From: Hydnum rufescens UP504 | Taxonomy: Eukaryota > Basidiomycota > Agaricomycetes > Cantharellales > Hydnaceae | Length of the DNA stretch: 64,000 bases | Assembly: GCA_014904985.1 (NCBI GenBank) | Contig: MU128913.1 | Coordinates: 394,499 to 458,498, forward strand | Direction of reading: 5' to 3' | Part shown: positions 9,422 to 21,340 of the stretch, in pieces | How positions within the stretch are numbered: position 1 is the first letter of the stretch | Layout of the letters: each line of letters starts with the position of its first letter | Translations under genes and position numbers: made by a program | Notes under the pieces: model-generated | Databases searched by the model: none | What the model saw: only the letters and a program-made list of their open reading frames with translations | What the model was told of the DNA's origin: nothing

Positions 9422-11916
9422 ACTGATCCCATGGACCTCCACTACGCCCAGTACGGGGACGAGGAGGACAACCCGGAACACCGTCCAGCTGAATATCTCT
9501 CTACCCAACAGTGTGCCCGCTTCTTCGTATACCGCCTCAGCACTTTGAACCTCGCTGGACCCTACCCCCGTGTGCAAGGGTTGCCCCCATTCGCGAGTGA
9601 TCCCTATGGCTACCGCTGGGAGCACCTAGACGAGTGGGGACGACTAGGGAAATTCGAATGGACATATCGAGCCCAGTTACTCCCGAAGATTTACACCTTC
9701 CCACTGCATCGAGCGTTCATCCCCTCGACGTCCCACAGTTTACTTTTGACCCACGCGTCCATCTTCTACAGTCATGGGCCCGAATCCCAACCTACATTCC
9801 CTCTCCCTAAAACTCCTCCAGGAAGTTCGTACAGCTGGAGAGACGATGCTATGATGCATAAGGCGCATAGACCAGGTGACATCCCACTTTCACATTATTT
9901 TGCCATCCAGCTATGATCAGGACTGGCACTTCGGGTCGTCCTGGCAGTACCTGCTCCAGCAAGGAACGACCCCGCCCCGGCATGGAAAGCAGTGCACGTT
10001 GCGCAGGAGCTCAGAAGGCGCGTACTTGACACTATGGGATTCGTGACCCTCGCTTTCCGAGTTATTCTCTACCTGCTCTGCTTCAGGGAGCGATTCAGGC
10101 CCCACGCTTCAGAACTACCACCTGCCTCACAGGCCTAATCGTCTCCAGCCACGATCGTCGCTCTGTTCTCATTGGCAGAGGACTCGCCAAATTGGGGGCT
10201 CCCGTATGGTCGATGGCCATAGAAAACGAAACACCTGGTCTTGAGCTCTACCTCCGTGGTACTACACAGTACTCGCCCCTATGGACGGATGCCGAGAAAG
10301 AGGTCAAGACCAAGCATCCCCATCGGGATTTACGGGACGCCTATTCTCAAAAACTGATCCACGAGTCCTTCGAGAAACGTCTGATGGACCTAGGGCGACA
10401 ACGACTCGTGAATCCGCCGGAAGAGATATGGGTGATGGAGAAGGAGCATCCGTGAGAAACGAGGACGACAGGCCTGTATTATCGTCACCACCCATCCTAT
10501 TTTCGCGCACCTCAAGGTCCCCCCAAGGAGAACTATCTGGAAGGCCTCGTGCGCTGGCTGTCACATGCCCACGAGGGAGGGTACTTACCGATCCTGAACA
10601 AACTGCAGGAATGCCTCAGCGCGGAAACATTACCTTTGACTAAATGGGCCGATCATGAAGAGGCTACCCCTCCTCCCTCATTCCTATTTCAAAACTACCC
10701 CTTATGCCAGGAATGGGTCGAATGTAGAGGATTCGAATGGCACCAGCCCGAACTGCCACCCGAGCCGCAGTTTCGGTACAAGCTGGCGGTGCGATTAATC
10801 GACCCCACCCTGCGATCTCATGGCGCCCCCCCGGTGCTACTCACGCGCATGGAGGACTACGATCCGTATGTTGCCGCAGCCACGGGGTCCCTGCGACGAC
10901 CACGCTCTGAATCGCCACAGGAGCATCGCGTTCGGCCTCGCGCGAACGTCGCTACTTACCCCGAAGAGGAACTCACACCCTATGAGGACGACGAGCAGCT
11001 TCACACCTCCGACTTCACCCTACCTGAGGATGTCGGTCTCTCGACCCAGGAAGCTCCGGGGAAGGCGACCGAATCTTCTCAGCCAGAGGACCCTGACGAG
11101 GTCTGGGGACCGCTAGATACGCGAATGGACCAATTCCCAGTGGAGTTCTACCCGTTCATGTACCTTAAGTCGGAGGAATGCTTGGAGGAGGAACTCCTCG
11201 AATGATATGGGTCGGGGGTTAAGCAATGGCTCTATCAGGAGCCCCATCTCACCCTCGTCTTCACGGAAAGGGACCGCGCGCGTAGAGCATTGGAAAGCCA
11301 GAAACTAGCCACCAAGTTCTACCCGTCCGAGCCATCAGCACATGCCCGACAATACAACAAAAGCCTCTATCATCCATGGGGCCCCGAAGTCTCAAAGAGA
11401 GTACTCGAAGTGCTATCCACGAGAATCCTCCAAAGGCTGGAGCTCTGCCCACCTCCCCAGCCCATCCTGATAAAAGGCAGTCCCTCGCGACCCCCAGACA
11501 CGAGCTTCAAGTCTGTCGACCTGGCTACACTATTCCATCCCGAAGGTCCCCCATGGGTTCAGGGGTTGTCTCAAAGTTTAATGTCCAGGTATCTGCTCAC
11601 TCCTCAGGAGCTCCTGACATTCCTGGCCAGGCAAATAGAGTACCTAGGCCAACTCCCTGCCTTCAACGCAAGGGAACTGCTCGAAGCCACGCTAAAATTG
11701 GACGCTCTGCTTAGAAGGCACCTATCCTATCAGGACCCGGTCAAGTTCAACGTCCAGATACCTTATGGGGGCCCCCACCGGACAACGCTCAAATGGCTCG
11801 CCCAAACTACCCGGGAGTCGACCCCACTTCCCTTACCGCTTGTGGCACATATGCTGGTGAACAATTTCGGTGGAATGGATGGTTCGAGTGCTACGAGATC
11901 ATGCTGGATGATCTAG
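9422..11916 (+). pseudogene. Element B ORF3, extra coding block after pol, function unknown
   Basis: Between the chromodomain and the polypurine tract lies about 2.5 kb of coding-like sequence in long open pieces: 9350-9916, 10192-10455, 10549-11205 and 11290-11916. The last three share one frame. At least two frameshifts lie near 9912 and 10140. Features are aromatic-rich N-terminal sequence (YLSTQQCARFFVYRLSTLN), a Trp/Pro-rich middle and acidic linkers. I see no clear signal peptide or membrane helix, so env is not supported. A captured host gene or a lineage-specific third ORF both remain possible. Confidence 0.5.
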
Positions 11917-11962
11917 ATCTCAAGGATATGGGCATTCTCCCTCCAGACTCCTAATGCCACGC

Positions 11963-11972
11963 TGGGGGGCAC
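11963..11972 (+). promoter_or_regulatory. Polypurine tract of element B
   Basis: A short G-rich run (GGGGGG followed by CAC) directly precedes the TGTAAT start of the 3' LTR, the normal place for the plus-strand primer of reverse transcription. Confidence 0.65.
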
Positions 11973-12551
11973 TGTAATATAGGGCCGTACTACATATGTA
12001 CATAGTAGTTCGTCTCGTATTGTATCTTACATAATAGCGTGGCCGTGAGGATTCTAAGTCCCGGTCGCGCCAGAATCAAACCATCTTCTTGCCCGGACCT
12101 CTTTGCTCTCGCGAGACCTGTGAAACTAACGCCACTGCGCCACTACCCACGACTAAGTCGCGTGACGATCTGACCGTACCAAGGCACGCGATCCATCACC
12201 ATAGAGCACGGGGCAGAGACGGATATGGGAGAGTTGCGTACAAGCGCGACTCTACTAGGTAAGTGCCCGCTTCCAGTCGGTTAGCTAACCCACCACTTCG
12301 TCCTTAGATAGTAACTGAGCCCTTTGGCCAGTTACTACCACTTCCCACTTCCCCATCCTCTCCTCTCCTCACATTTCTCCCATGCCCGAAGCGAAGCCAG
12401 TGCTTAGCTTCGTTCGTGGCCCTCCCATTCGAAGCCAGTGCCTAGAACGGTTGGATTATCCTTTCTCTTCTATTCACAGATCCGTCGAATCCGCCTCATC
12501 TAACGACGACGAATACCGCAGCTTCTCGAAGTCGAGAACTGCGTTATTACA
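11973..12551 (+). repeat. 3' LTR of element B
   Basis: It is 579 bp with the same ends as the 5' LTR. It is followed directly by GACTA at 12552-12556. Confidence 0.95.
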
Positions 12552-12556
12552 GACTA
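12552..12556. repeat. Target site duplication GACTA, right copy
   Basis: It matches 917-921. It marks the resumption point of the interrupted family-A integrase. Confidence 0.95.
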
Positions 12557-13847
12557 TGTACAGGGGTGTGACAGATGCAATTGCACTAAAACATTCCCCA
12601 CCATGCCACTAGGGAAACTCCAACCAAATCGGGTTCCAGATCATCGATGGCAAATCGTCACCACAGACTTCATCACAGGCCTCCCACTCAGTCAGGGATA
12701 TAATGCAATTTGGGTAGTGGTTGACTGCCTATCAAAACAAATGCATGCAATCCCAACTACAGACAAGGTTGACTCTGTAGGACTTGCTCGACTCTATTGT
12801 GACCATGTTTGGAAGCATCATGGCTTACCTGAAGAGATTATCAGTGATCGGGGACCCCAGTTTGCATCCTCCTTTATGAAGGAACTCAATCGTCTCCTTG
12901 GCATTCACACTTCCCTGTCTACGGCATACCATCCTCAAACTGATGGTCAGACTGAGCAAGTCAATCAGGAAATCAAACAATATCTACACCTCTTCATCAA
13001 TGAGAGGCAGGATGATTGGTATGACTGGATGGCATTAGCAGAGTTCACCTATAATAATCGCATTCACTCTGCCACCTGACACTCTCCTTTTGAACTTGAT
13101 ACAGGCCAACACCCACATCTGGGCACAGAGCCTACTCGGGAAACCTGCCTGGAAGCTGTTGACAAGTTTGTGAAACGTATGAAGCAAGCCACAGAAGAGG
13201 CCAAGTCTGCTCTTCGCCAAGCAGCACATGACATGGCACGCTTCTATGATGCTCATCGCCAAACTGCACCCAGTTATGAAAAAGGGGATAAAGTTTGGCT
13301 TGATGCAGAAAACATCACAAAGATGCGCCCTACCAAGAAGTTTGATGACAAGTGGTTTGGTCCCTTCCCGATTGACAAAGTTATCTTGCCATCGGCCTAT
13401 CGGCTAAAACTCACCCGGAACTTCCAATGAGTCCACCCAGTGTTCCATGTCAGCAAACTTCGCCCATTCATACCTGATTGTATTCCTGAGCGACGTCAAC
13501 CCCCAGTACCCAAACCGATCATTACGGCAAAGGGTGACACCGAATATGAGGTTGAGACAATTTTGGACAGTCGTCTCTATCGTACAAAACTGCAATACCT
13601 CGTTAAATGGAAAGGCTATGGCCCAGAGGAAAACAGTTGGGAACCAGAATTGAACCTCAGCAACTCTAAATGGCTCCTGGATGACTTCCATCACCTCCAT
13701 CCAAACTCCCCACGTCGTATTGCCACTGCTATCTGGGATACCCTACCTTTCACCCGCTTTGAAAATTTTACTGAGGTCCCCCAGCATACTTTATTTGACT
13801 GGACTCAAGGAAAACTCGTCATGATGCCGAGTCCTAAAAGGGGGTAA
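12557..13847 (+). pseudogene. pol: Family-A gypsy integrase core and chromodomain (downstream half)
   Basis: This resumes the integrase split at 921: CDRCNCTKT zinc-finger half, a DDE core (TTDFITGLPLSQGY; SDRGPQFASSF; HPQTDGQTEQVNQEI), a GPF/Y-like segment and a chromodomain (YEVETILDSRLYRTKLQYLVKWKGYGPEE) near 13540-13650. TGA stops at 13077-13079 and 13428-13430 stand where CGA is expected. The PPT-like AAAAGGGGG and the 3' LTR follow directly. It is the older host of element B. Confidence 0.92.
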
Positions 13848-14688
13848 TGTCAGGATCAAATTGACATTTGCTTCCGCCTAAGGACTTACCTGTCAGAGTA
13901 TCATTCTTCATTGACTCTATCATATGGCACCTACTTCCTCAAATGCTCTTGTCTCCTCTCTCCCTCCATTCACTACGGGGGTTATTGTCATCCTTGCCAT
14001 TATTGGCATTTCGCTTATTATTATTGCCCTCATTCTATCGGGCCTCGGCCAGTGGGCTATGGGCTGGGTAGTCAACCAGTGGCAGCATTGGCGCCCTTGT
14101 CAGCACCTGTCGTTCCCTCATTCCCCATGTGAGTCCATGGAGTTGCCAATCCAGACTCCCCCTCCTCTACCCCCAGTCCCTGCATCCACATCACCTGTCC
14201 CAATCCGTACTCCATCCACATCATTATGGTCATTTGACACTTTGGACACCTTTGGAGTACCCAGGTGTACACTGCCTTGGAAGTACATACGCTAAGGGGG
14301 ATACATATGGAAGTTGGGGCATAGCCATGTGGAGGTGCGCACAGGATTCATAACATGGCTGTGTCAGCTTAGTGAGGCTTAGTGATGGTGGCTGTGGAGG
14401 CTGACTGATGGGCTGTGGAGCCGGCATTCTAGGAGGATCCGGAAGGTTATGGAAGACGGCGGAAGACTCTGGAAGGCTGGAGGCTGTGTGCAGGAAATAG
14501 TATTTATAGCCCTTCGCAGTTGGGGGATCACCAGTTTTGATCTCTCAGGATTCCCACTGCAATAGGTGCAAGACTTGTGTATCCCTTGTTGTGTGGTGTA
14601 TACTCAGGATTCCCACTGCAATAGTGTGTGGTTATTTAATCTCTTTCCTATTTCTGTTTGTGGCTTCGACAGCAGTGTCACCCTGACA
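13848..14688 (+). repeat. 3' LTR of gypsy family A
   Basis: 841 bp, starting TGTCAGGATCAAATT and ending CACCCTGACA, with a purine run directly upstream. It is the only full-length family-A LTR in the window. Partial copies are 71-705 (minus), 44853-45382 (plus) and 52786-52987 (minus). The near-symmetrical ends TGTCAGG/CCTGACA are typical of this LTR type. Confidence 0.92.
13924..14295 (+). CDS. Possible small membrane-protein ORF inside the family-A LTR
   Basis: The open frame of 123 codons starts MAPTSSNALVSSLPPF and then has about 24 consecutive hydrophobic residues (GVIVILAIIGISLIIIALIL), a clear single-pass membrane helix. The minus-strand LTR fragment at 52786-52911 keeps the same start and helix in frame despite a 3-base deletion and several substitutions. 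That is the reason to list an ORF inside an LTR. No function is known, and chance remains possible because the A/T-rich codons favour Ile and Leu. Confidence 0.3.
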   Translation: MAPTSSNALVSSLPPFTTGVIVILAIIGISLIIIALILSGLGQWAMGWVVNQWQHWRPCQHLSFPHSPCESMELPIQTPPPLPPVPASTSPVPIRTPSTSLWSFDTLDTFGVPRCTLPWKYIR

Positions 14689-14786
14689 AACCCCACCACA
14701 GTGAACAATCACTCAATCCATCATATGAAGGATTGAGTTGTGACTTTTGCTTCCAATGAACAACATGGAACTTTGGCAAGGGCCAC
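14689..14786. other. Unassigned spacer
   Basis: This is the sequence between the family-A LTR and the 1.65-kb repeat. I see no gene. Confidence 0.5.
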
Positions 14787-16418
14787 TGTAGAAGATAAAA
14801 ACATCCAGTATCAGAAAACATGGAATCACACCACTTCCAGTCATTGGATGATCACATGACCAATTACAAAATTAATTACAGCTATGTGCAGAAATCAAAT
14901 TCATTCTATAACTCTGTCAGTTTTGATCGGAGAGGTACACCCATATAACACTTAGAAAGCTATGATTCACAACTTTCGAATGGTACCAAACACAAGTTGA
15001 ACAGACCAAAACTGCACTCTCCAGGCCAATTTTACTATCAAAATCCAAGATTTCCAGTAAAAAATGAATTTCTCTATCAGTTCGCATTAAATCCTCTCAG
15101 AACAACCACATCTAGAATGATATTAAAAATACGCATTGAATGGTACTAAGCATGCAAAGGACAGATAAAAACTGCACTCTACAGAATGATATTACTATCA
15201 GAATCAACACCCATCAGTATTTTACAAATATCTCTGTCAGTTCGCATCTGATCTGCTCGGAACCACCGCTCCCAGAAAGCTGTTAAAAATACGCATCGAA
15301 TGATACCAAGAACACCTATTATGGATGCAAACTGCTGCTTCTGCATTGAATCCTACCCCATGCACTTGTTTCCATTATCACCCAGCAACAAAACACCTTC
15401 ACCATTGGACTATGCTCAAATTAATCTCCAAAACCTGGAGATATCCTTTCATTTTGCTTCCCAGGATGCTCCACATGGTCAGCAACCACATGCTCCTAAC
15501 ACTCCACATGCTCAGCAAATTGGTGACATCACCCACTCTATGATTTCTTTTGTTCTCTTTATGAATGACATCACTATGACATCACACTCTATGGATTACT
15601 CAGCTATGACTGCATTATGACATCATTTTCTTTATTTCTCTTTTGTTCTACTCCACCATGACTCACATCTTCACTTTTTCTTTTGTTCTCATCTATGACT
15701 CACCCATGAGGGAGGCATTTTCTTTAAACACAGCCACCTCCAGAAAGGTATAAAAGCTGGTAGATTTCCTGTATCCCCACACAATAATCTCCTCTCTGGA
15801 AATCATCACTGTCAACCACTGTCAACTTTTCTGCTTGCCTCTAAAGAACAGTCTATCTATACGCCATCTGGAGCTAAGTCATCTTCAAGGTTGTTGAGAC
15901 AAAGCCACTGGTAGCCCTCTATGCAAATCACTAAAGCCAAGGATAGTTGCAGGACCTAAGGTTAGAGTTGCTGGACATCCAAGGAAAGTAAGCATAACAA
16001 AATACGAATCAGGTTTTGAAGAAAGAAGGAAGAAACATACTAACAAAGACTAACCAAGTACTGACCAGTCTGTAACCCACAGATATCCGCATTTTGACCA
16101 GGAGAATGTAAACAAGTATACACAAATATCAGTAAACAAACCCACACAACATGAACAATGTATAAGCCTTCCTGCAAGCATCCCCTACATATAAGCCTTT
16201 CCATAAGCATCCCAGATGATATATCATTGACTACAGCTAGTCCATATCCCATCCTATTCTCCACTGAACACCATACACATCTTGCAGAGTGTGATCAACC
16301 ATTGAAGCAAACCAACCCAACAAATAACAACAGAAATACAGTCTCCCATCTACACACTGGCTGAACCAGATTTTGATTTGACAGTCATTGGAGCTCCCAA
16401 CCCTTCTTCTATACTGCA
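14787..16418 (+). repeat. 1.65-kb LTR-like repeat, copy 1
   Basis: It starts TGTAGAAGATAAAAACATCC and ends CTTCTATACTGCA, with TG..CA ends like an LTR. It matches copy 2 (18547-20225, minus) and copy 3 (54420-56069, minus) along its full length. A TATA box (GGTATAAAAGC) lies near 15748, about 960 bp in, which fits an LTR promoter. No internal retrotransposon genes are attached, so it is called a solo LTR or a terminal repeat of an unrecognised element. No target duplication was found for this copy. Confidence 0.65.
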
Positions 16419-18546
16419 ATATGATGTGATCAGTGAAGCTATACCACATTCTACCTATATATTAGCAGCTGATTACCTACTTCCTGATCCATCCTATCTG
16501 GACTCAGCATCTGTGAAGTGGCATTGGGGATATTCTTGCTCTCTGCATAACATGATGGGGCCAATTAGTATCAATGCAAGCACTGATGACCACACCCTAA
16601 ATATCAACAGTGCCTCTGAGTTCTCCAGGACAAGCACTTGTGAATTTGCACTGATATTGTAGGCAAGAGCCTTAAAGTTTCTAGGCATATTCTCATTTCT
16701 GTGGGCACTACAACACTTGCAGAGACTGGTACAAGAGAATATGCATATGTGAGGTTCTCAGAATCTACAGACATCCCTTGTGCTCAATAATGATGGGTCC
16801 TATGACAAAAACAGCATATATTCTGGTAATGAGTCCCTCTGATTGATTGTTCAATCACCTGAAACTTTCGCAAGAGGTAGTGATGATTGCAAGGTGAATA
16901 GCTGGGATATCTGCCAAGGATTCAGCCATACACCAACCAATACTCATGTTAAGGGTTGTTTGTAGTATGGGGAGGTGATCACATTGTTGGAGGGACAAAT
17001 CCCTACTACATGTTAGTTCCGTCATATCTGAACTAAGGAATGGGGTGGAGCCAGGAGGTGGAGGAGGCTCTGGCTCTAAGGGATTAGGCCAGTTAGAGGG
17101 ACCAAGACCCTTCTGCCTTGCCTGGCAAGCCAGTAGCTCCTGGAGGGTTAATGTCTCTATACCCATAAGGGCAAAGTAGGAAGGTTTAGCCATTAGGCTG
17201 GGGGTCGCACAGTGTATAGTGTGTAATCTGTAAGTCCGCGGCTCTGTGAGATGGACAGATGGTGATGGTAGAAAAGATAATTCTCTGGGCATTGCCATGG
17301 CTCTTTCCATACAGGCAGTATGACTAAGGAAGGCTATGTAAAGAAAAGGGGCAATTCCCAGGGCAGCACCAAACTCCTCTGTGAGGAGAAGCTTTCCACT
17401 GGTTTGGATTTAGAAAGCTATGGTAAACCTGTTTAAAAGAATGAAGTCACCTCATGGCTTAAGGGATCTATAACACCACTAACACAGCCCCCCAGTCCCT
17501 TCGGCCATGAAGGGGTAATAGGTCACAAGACAGGGCATGGACCCTTGCACTAGTCCTTCAGCCCAAGAATAACAAACTTTGAGCCTAAGGGCCTGTATAG
17601 TCTCTGGAAGTCAGCTGCAGGCTCTGTGCCTGATTGCAAGTCTGCAATGCAGAATGTGAGTTGAGCTGGAACTGGGGAGGGGCATGGTATTTTGCAGGGC
17701 CTCATAAGCTGCGTCTTCCTCCACACTGACATCCTTGATCATGGTAGGGTGGCCAATTCCCCAGAATCCCATATGTATCCAGAGTTCTGCAGTAGCAAAC
17801 TTGCTAGATAGTTGGTCTGGAGAGAGTTTCGGGGAACTACCACTTAGAATTTCGGTCGACACTTGTTGACTGGACCGCCCTCAGTTACTCTTGTGTGGCC
17901 ATGAGGGCCTGATGTTATTGGTATCAGGTGCTCGGCTCTCTCGTAGTGTCATTGCAGGGAATATTGATGGTGAGTCTGGGTTCGTAGTTTTTCCAGGCCC
18001 ATTCCTTTCATGAATGGGTGGAAGCTGTGTTTCTGGACAGGTGGTGAGCATGACCCTTGGTACTGAATTGCATTCATTCATGAACCAATCATACAGAACA
18101 AGCAGTTCCCTGGCCCCAGGAGAGACTGTAAGGCCCCACTGCGACTCGCAAAAATGGTCCTTTACAATGGGATTTGAAATTGTGTTGGGGAAACTGGATC
18201 TCTTAAGAGACTCCCCAAGCTATCCAGTGCACTCTGATTGCACCCTCGTAGTCACAGGAGTCTGATACTTCTTTGATATGGATTCCCTTTGTTCCTCAGG
18301 GTGATTTCAATGATAGGCCCAACACCATTCCTATTGTCCCCAAAACTGTTTTCAGGCTTAAACTTCCCTTTGGCTCCCATTTCGCCTGTGCTGGAGATAT
18401 TTCCATTTGTTACTTCTCAGTGGTTTATGCAATCTAGAGGCTGGAGCCCATTCTGCTGGAGTGATTCCCCTTGTGTAGGTGGTTGTGTCCCTCTACTGCT
18501 CCATTCTATCGCTGGGTGGCTGCTTTGTAGGAGGTTCTCATCCTTT
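16419..18546. other. Unrecognised sequence between inverted repeats
   Basis: This is 2.1 kb enclosed by copies 1 and 2 of the 1.65-kb repeat. The longest open stretch is on the minus strand at 16855-17310 (151 codons), with a Pro-rich run (EPEPPPPPGSTPFL). I recognise no domain. Decayed genic sequence is likely, but nothing firmer can be said. Confidence 0.4.
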
Positions 18547-20225
18547 CGGTATAGAAGAAGGGTTGGGAGCTCCAATGACTGTCAAATAAAAATCTGGTTC
18601 AGCCAGTGTGTAGATAGGAGACTGTGTTTCTGTTTATTCAAATGGGTTGGTTTGCTTCAATGGTTGATCACTCTCTGCAAGATATGTATGTGTTTATTGG
18701 AGAATGGAATGTGATATGGACTAGCAATAGTCAATGATATATTGTAGATGCTTATAGGAAGGCTTATAGAAAGGCTTATATGTGGGGGATGCTTATAGGA
18801 AGGCTTATACGTCTAGGATGCTTGTGGAAAGGCTTATACGTGTTCGTGTTGTGTTTGTTCATTTACTGATATTTGTGTGTCCTTGTTTGTGTCCTCCTAG
18901 TCAGAATGTGGATATCTGTGGGCTATAGAATGGTCAGTGCTTGGTTAGTTTGGTTAGTATGCTTCAATCTTCTTTCCTGATTCGTATTTCATTATGCTTA
19001 CTTTTTCCTTGGATGTCCAGCAACTCTAACCTTAGGTTCTGCAACTATCCTTGGCTTCAGTATTTAGCGTAGATGGCTTCCAGTAGCTTGGTCTCAACAA
19101 CCTTGAAGATGACTTAGCTCCAGATGGCTTTAGATAGACAGTTCTTTAGATATTAAGCAGAATGGTAGACAGTAGTTGACAGTGGTTGATTTCCAGAGTG
19201 AGGAGATGGGGGGGAACAAGAAAATATGCTAGCTTATATACCTATCTGAAGGTGGCTGTGCATGGAGCAAGAACAAAAGGGTAATAAAGCTATGAGATCA
19301 TAGTGATGTCATGGGGGAGTCATAGTGGAGTAGAACAAAAGAGTAATAAAGAAATGATGTCATAATGCGGTCATAGCTGAGTCATCCATAGAGTGTGATG
19401 TCATAGTGATGTCATAGTGATGTCATAGTGATGTCATTCATAAAGAGAACACAAGGATTCATAAAGGGAATGATGTCACTAATTTGCTGAGCTTGTGGAG
19501 TAGTTGGAGCATGATGTCACTAGTCTTGTGATGTGTTTTGGAGCTCATGGGAAGTGAAATTAAGGGATATCTCTGGGTTCTGGATATTAATCTGAGCATA
19601 GTCCAGTGGTTAAGGTGTTTTTGTTACTGGTTAATAAAAGGAACAAGTGCATGGTGTGGGATTTGATGCAGAGACAGCAGTTTGTATCCGTAATAGGTGT
19701 GCTTGGTATCATTCGATGCGTATTTTTAACAGCTTTCTGGGCGCGGTGGTTCTGAGCAGATCCGGTGTAAACTGACAGAAAAATTCATTTTTTACTGATG
19801 GGTGTTGATTCTGATAGTAATATCATTCTGTAGAGTTCAGTTTTGATCTGTTCTTCACGTGCTCAGTACCATTGGATGCGGATTTTTTATATCTTTTCAG
19901 GAGGGGTTGTTCCGAGAGGATTGAATGTGAACTGATGGAGATAGTCATTTTTTACTGGAAGTCCCAGATTTTGATAGTAAAATTGGCCTGGAGAGTGCAG
20001 TTTTGGTCTGTTCAACTTGTGTTTGGTACTATTAGAAAGGTGTGAATCGTAGCCTTCTAAGCGTTATATGGGCGTACCTCTCTGATCAAAACTGATGGAG
20101 TTATAGAATGAATTCAGTTTCTGTGTGTAGCCATAATTAATTTTATAATTGGTCATGTGATTGTCCAATGGGTGGAAGTAGTGTAATTTCGCATTTTCTG
20201 ATACTGGATGTTTTTATCTTCCACA
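18547..20225 (-). repeat. 1.65-kb LTR-like repeat, copy 2 (inverted)
   Basis: It is in reverse orientation to copy 1, ending at 20225 with ...ATCTTCCACA. The inner end reads TCGGTATAG instead of TGCAGTATAG, so that terminus is mutated or rearranged. Together with copy 1 it makes an inverted repeat with 1.65-kb arms. Confidence 0.65.
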
Positions 20226-21340
20226 TTGGTCTACTGAAATGCTCGCGATGGCTACAGGATGTTTAGGTGGTGCTGCTTTTTCTGCTAGTCTGAGTTTGGC
20301 AGTCCTGTGTGGGTCAATCATCCTATGAATCGTAGTGGCTCTGACTGATCTGGTTACACTGTAGGGAGGTGTGGTGGACTCATTCACATAGTGTCTTTGG
20401 TCTTTGACTGTGGCAGAGCCTGAATGGTCTTCCATTCTGAGGCCTGGCCTTGGGTTCACAGTAAACTCAGTCACAGGATATTTGATACAGCTCGGTGGCA
20501 TGTTGCATCTTTTTGTGTGAACTGAGACCTGGAGTCCATTCCACTGCAACAGGTCTACTCATGGAGGTTGTTGCACTGCACTGCCACTTCATTCTATCTG
20601 TGGACAGTAACTCTGTGACAAGTACTCATCTCCTCTTGTCCTGACTAGTGACGGGTGGACTGTATGGCCTCGACACTCTTCTCAATATACTAATGCCTGG
20701 TGTTCCAGTAGCATCCTCGATTGCCAACCCGTATGGACCTCAACATGGCTTAGAATCATAGTGAGTCCATCAAATGTTCTTGACCCAAAACTCACTTTTG
20801 TACAGGCCCCATTGTGTGTGACCTCTGCTCCCCCCAAACTTGGAGAGCCGACTCAATCCTGCCAAGTTATGCAAGGGACTCTTGCCTTCCATGGAACCGT
20901 ACTAGTTCCGTTACCTTTGTCTATGGCATTTGGTCCAGCCGGAGCACACACATAGGATATTCCCGTGGACAGGGTCCCTCCGACAGGAGTTGGTCTTCCC
21001 ATAGTAGGTTCCTGTTGAAGGTTTTGAAGGAACGACTCCAGTGTGGATTCCATTTTCCATATGATGTGAATGGATGCCCCCTTATAGGTTTCGATTCATC
21101 ACCAATCATTCCCATTTGGGTAGGGGTATCCTCCATTGTCACTGGACCTATTGGTTCTCTGTATTTGACCATGAGCTTCTACTATCATCATGACCCAACC
21201 ACATGGTCTGAGTGCTAGCCAGACTCTGAGGCAGTGTATGTCATTTAGTGAGGTTTTGTGAGACTGGTCCTTAATCCCTCCCATGAGCACAACCAGGCAA
21301 TGGTACTTCTCGGTTTTCATTGTAAACTGGCTTGATACGA
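20226..21340. other. Region without a recognised gene
   Basis: Short minus-strand open frames (20214-20549 and the tail of the frame ending at 21099) show no domain I recognise. It may be the decayed downstream part of the HECT fragment at 21341-21866. Confidence 0.35.

Larger units (their letters stand above)
922..12551 (+). mobile_element. Complete Ty3/gypsy chromodomain retrotransposon (element B), 11.6 kb
   Basis: The element has 579-bp LTRs at both ends, a GACTA duplication, a polypurine tract, and internal order ORF1, gag, protease, reverse transcriptase, RNase H, integrase, chromodomain and an extra downstream coding block (ORF3). It sits inside the integrase gene of a family-A gypsy element. 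Gag and pol carry several in-frame TGA stops and at least one frameshift, so this copy cannot be autonomous. At 11.6 kb it is longer than many fungal chromoviruses because of ORF1 and ORF3. Confidence 0.93.

Noticed and set aside
9422..11916. Envelope gene of element B
   Set aside because: No signal peptide, membrane anchor or cleavage site could be seen.
14782..20230. DNA transposon with 1.65-kb terminal inverted repeats
   Set aside because: A third single copy with GTGG on both sides (54420-56069) fits solo LTRs better, and no duplication flanks the inverted pair.
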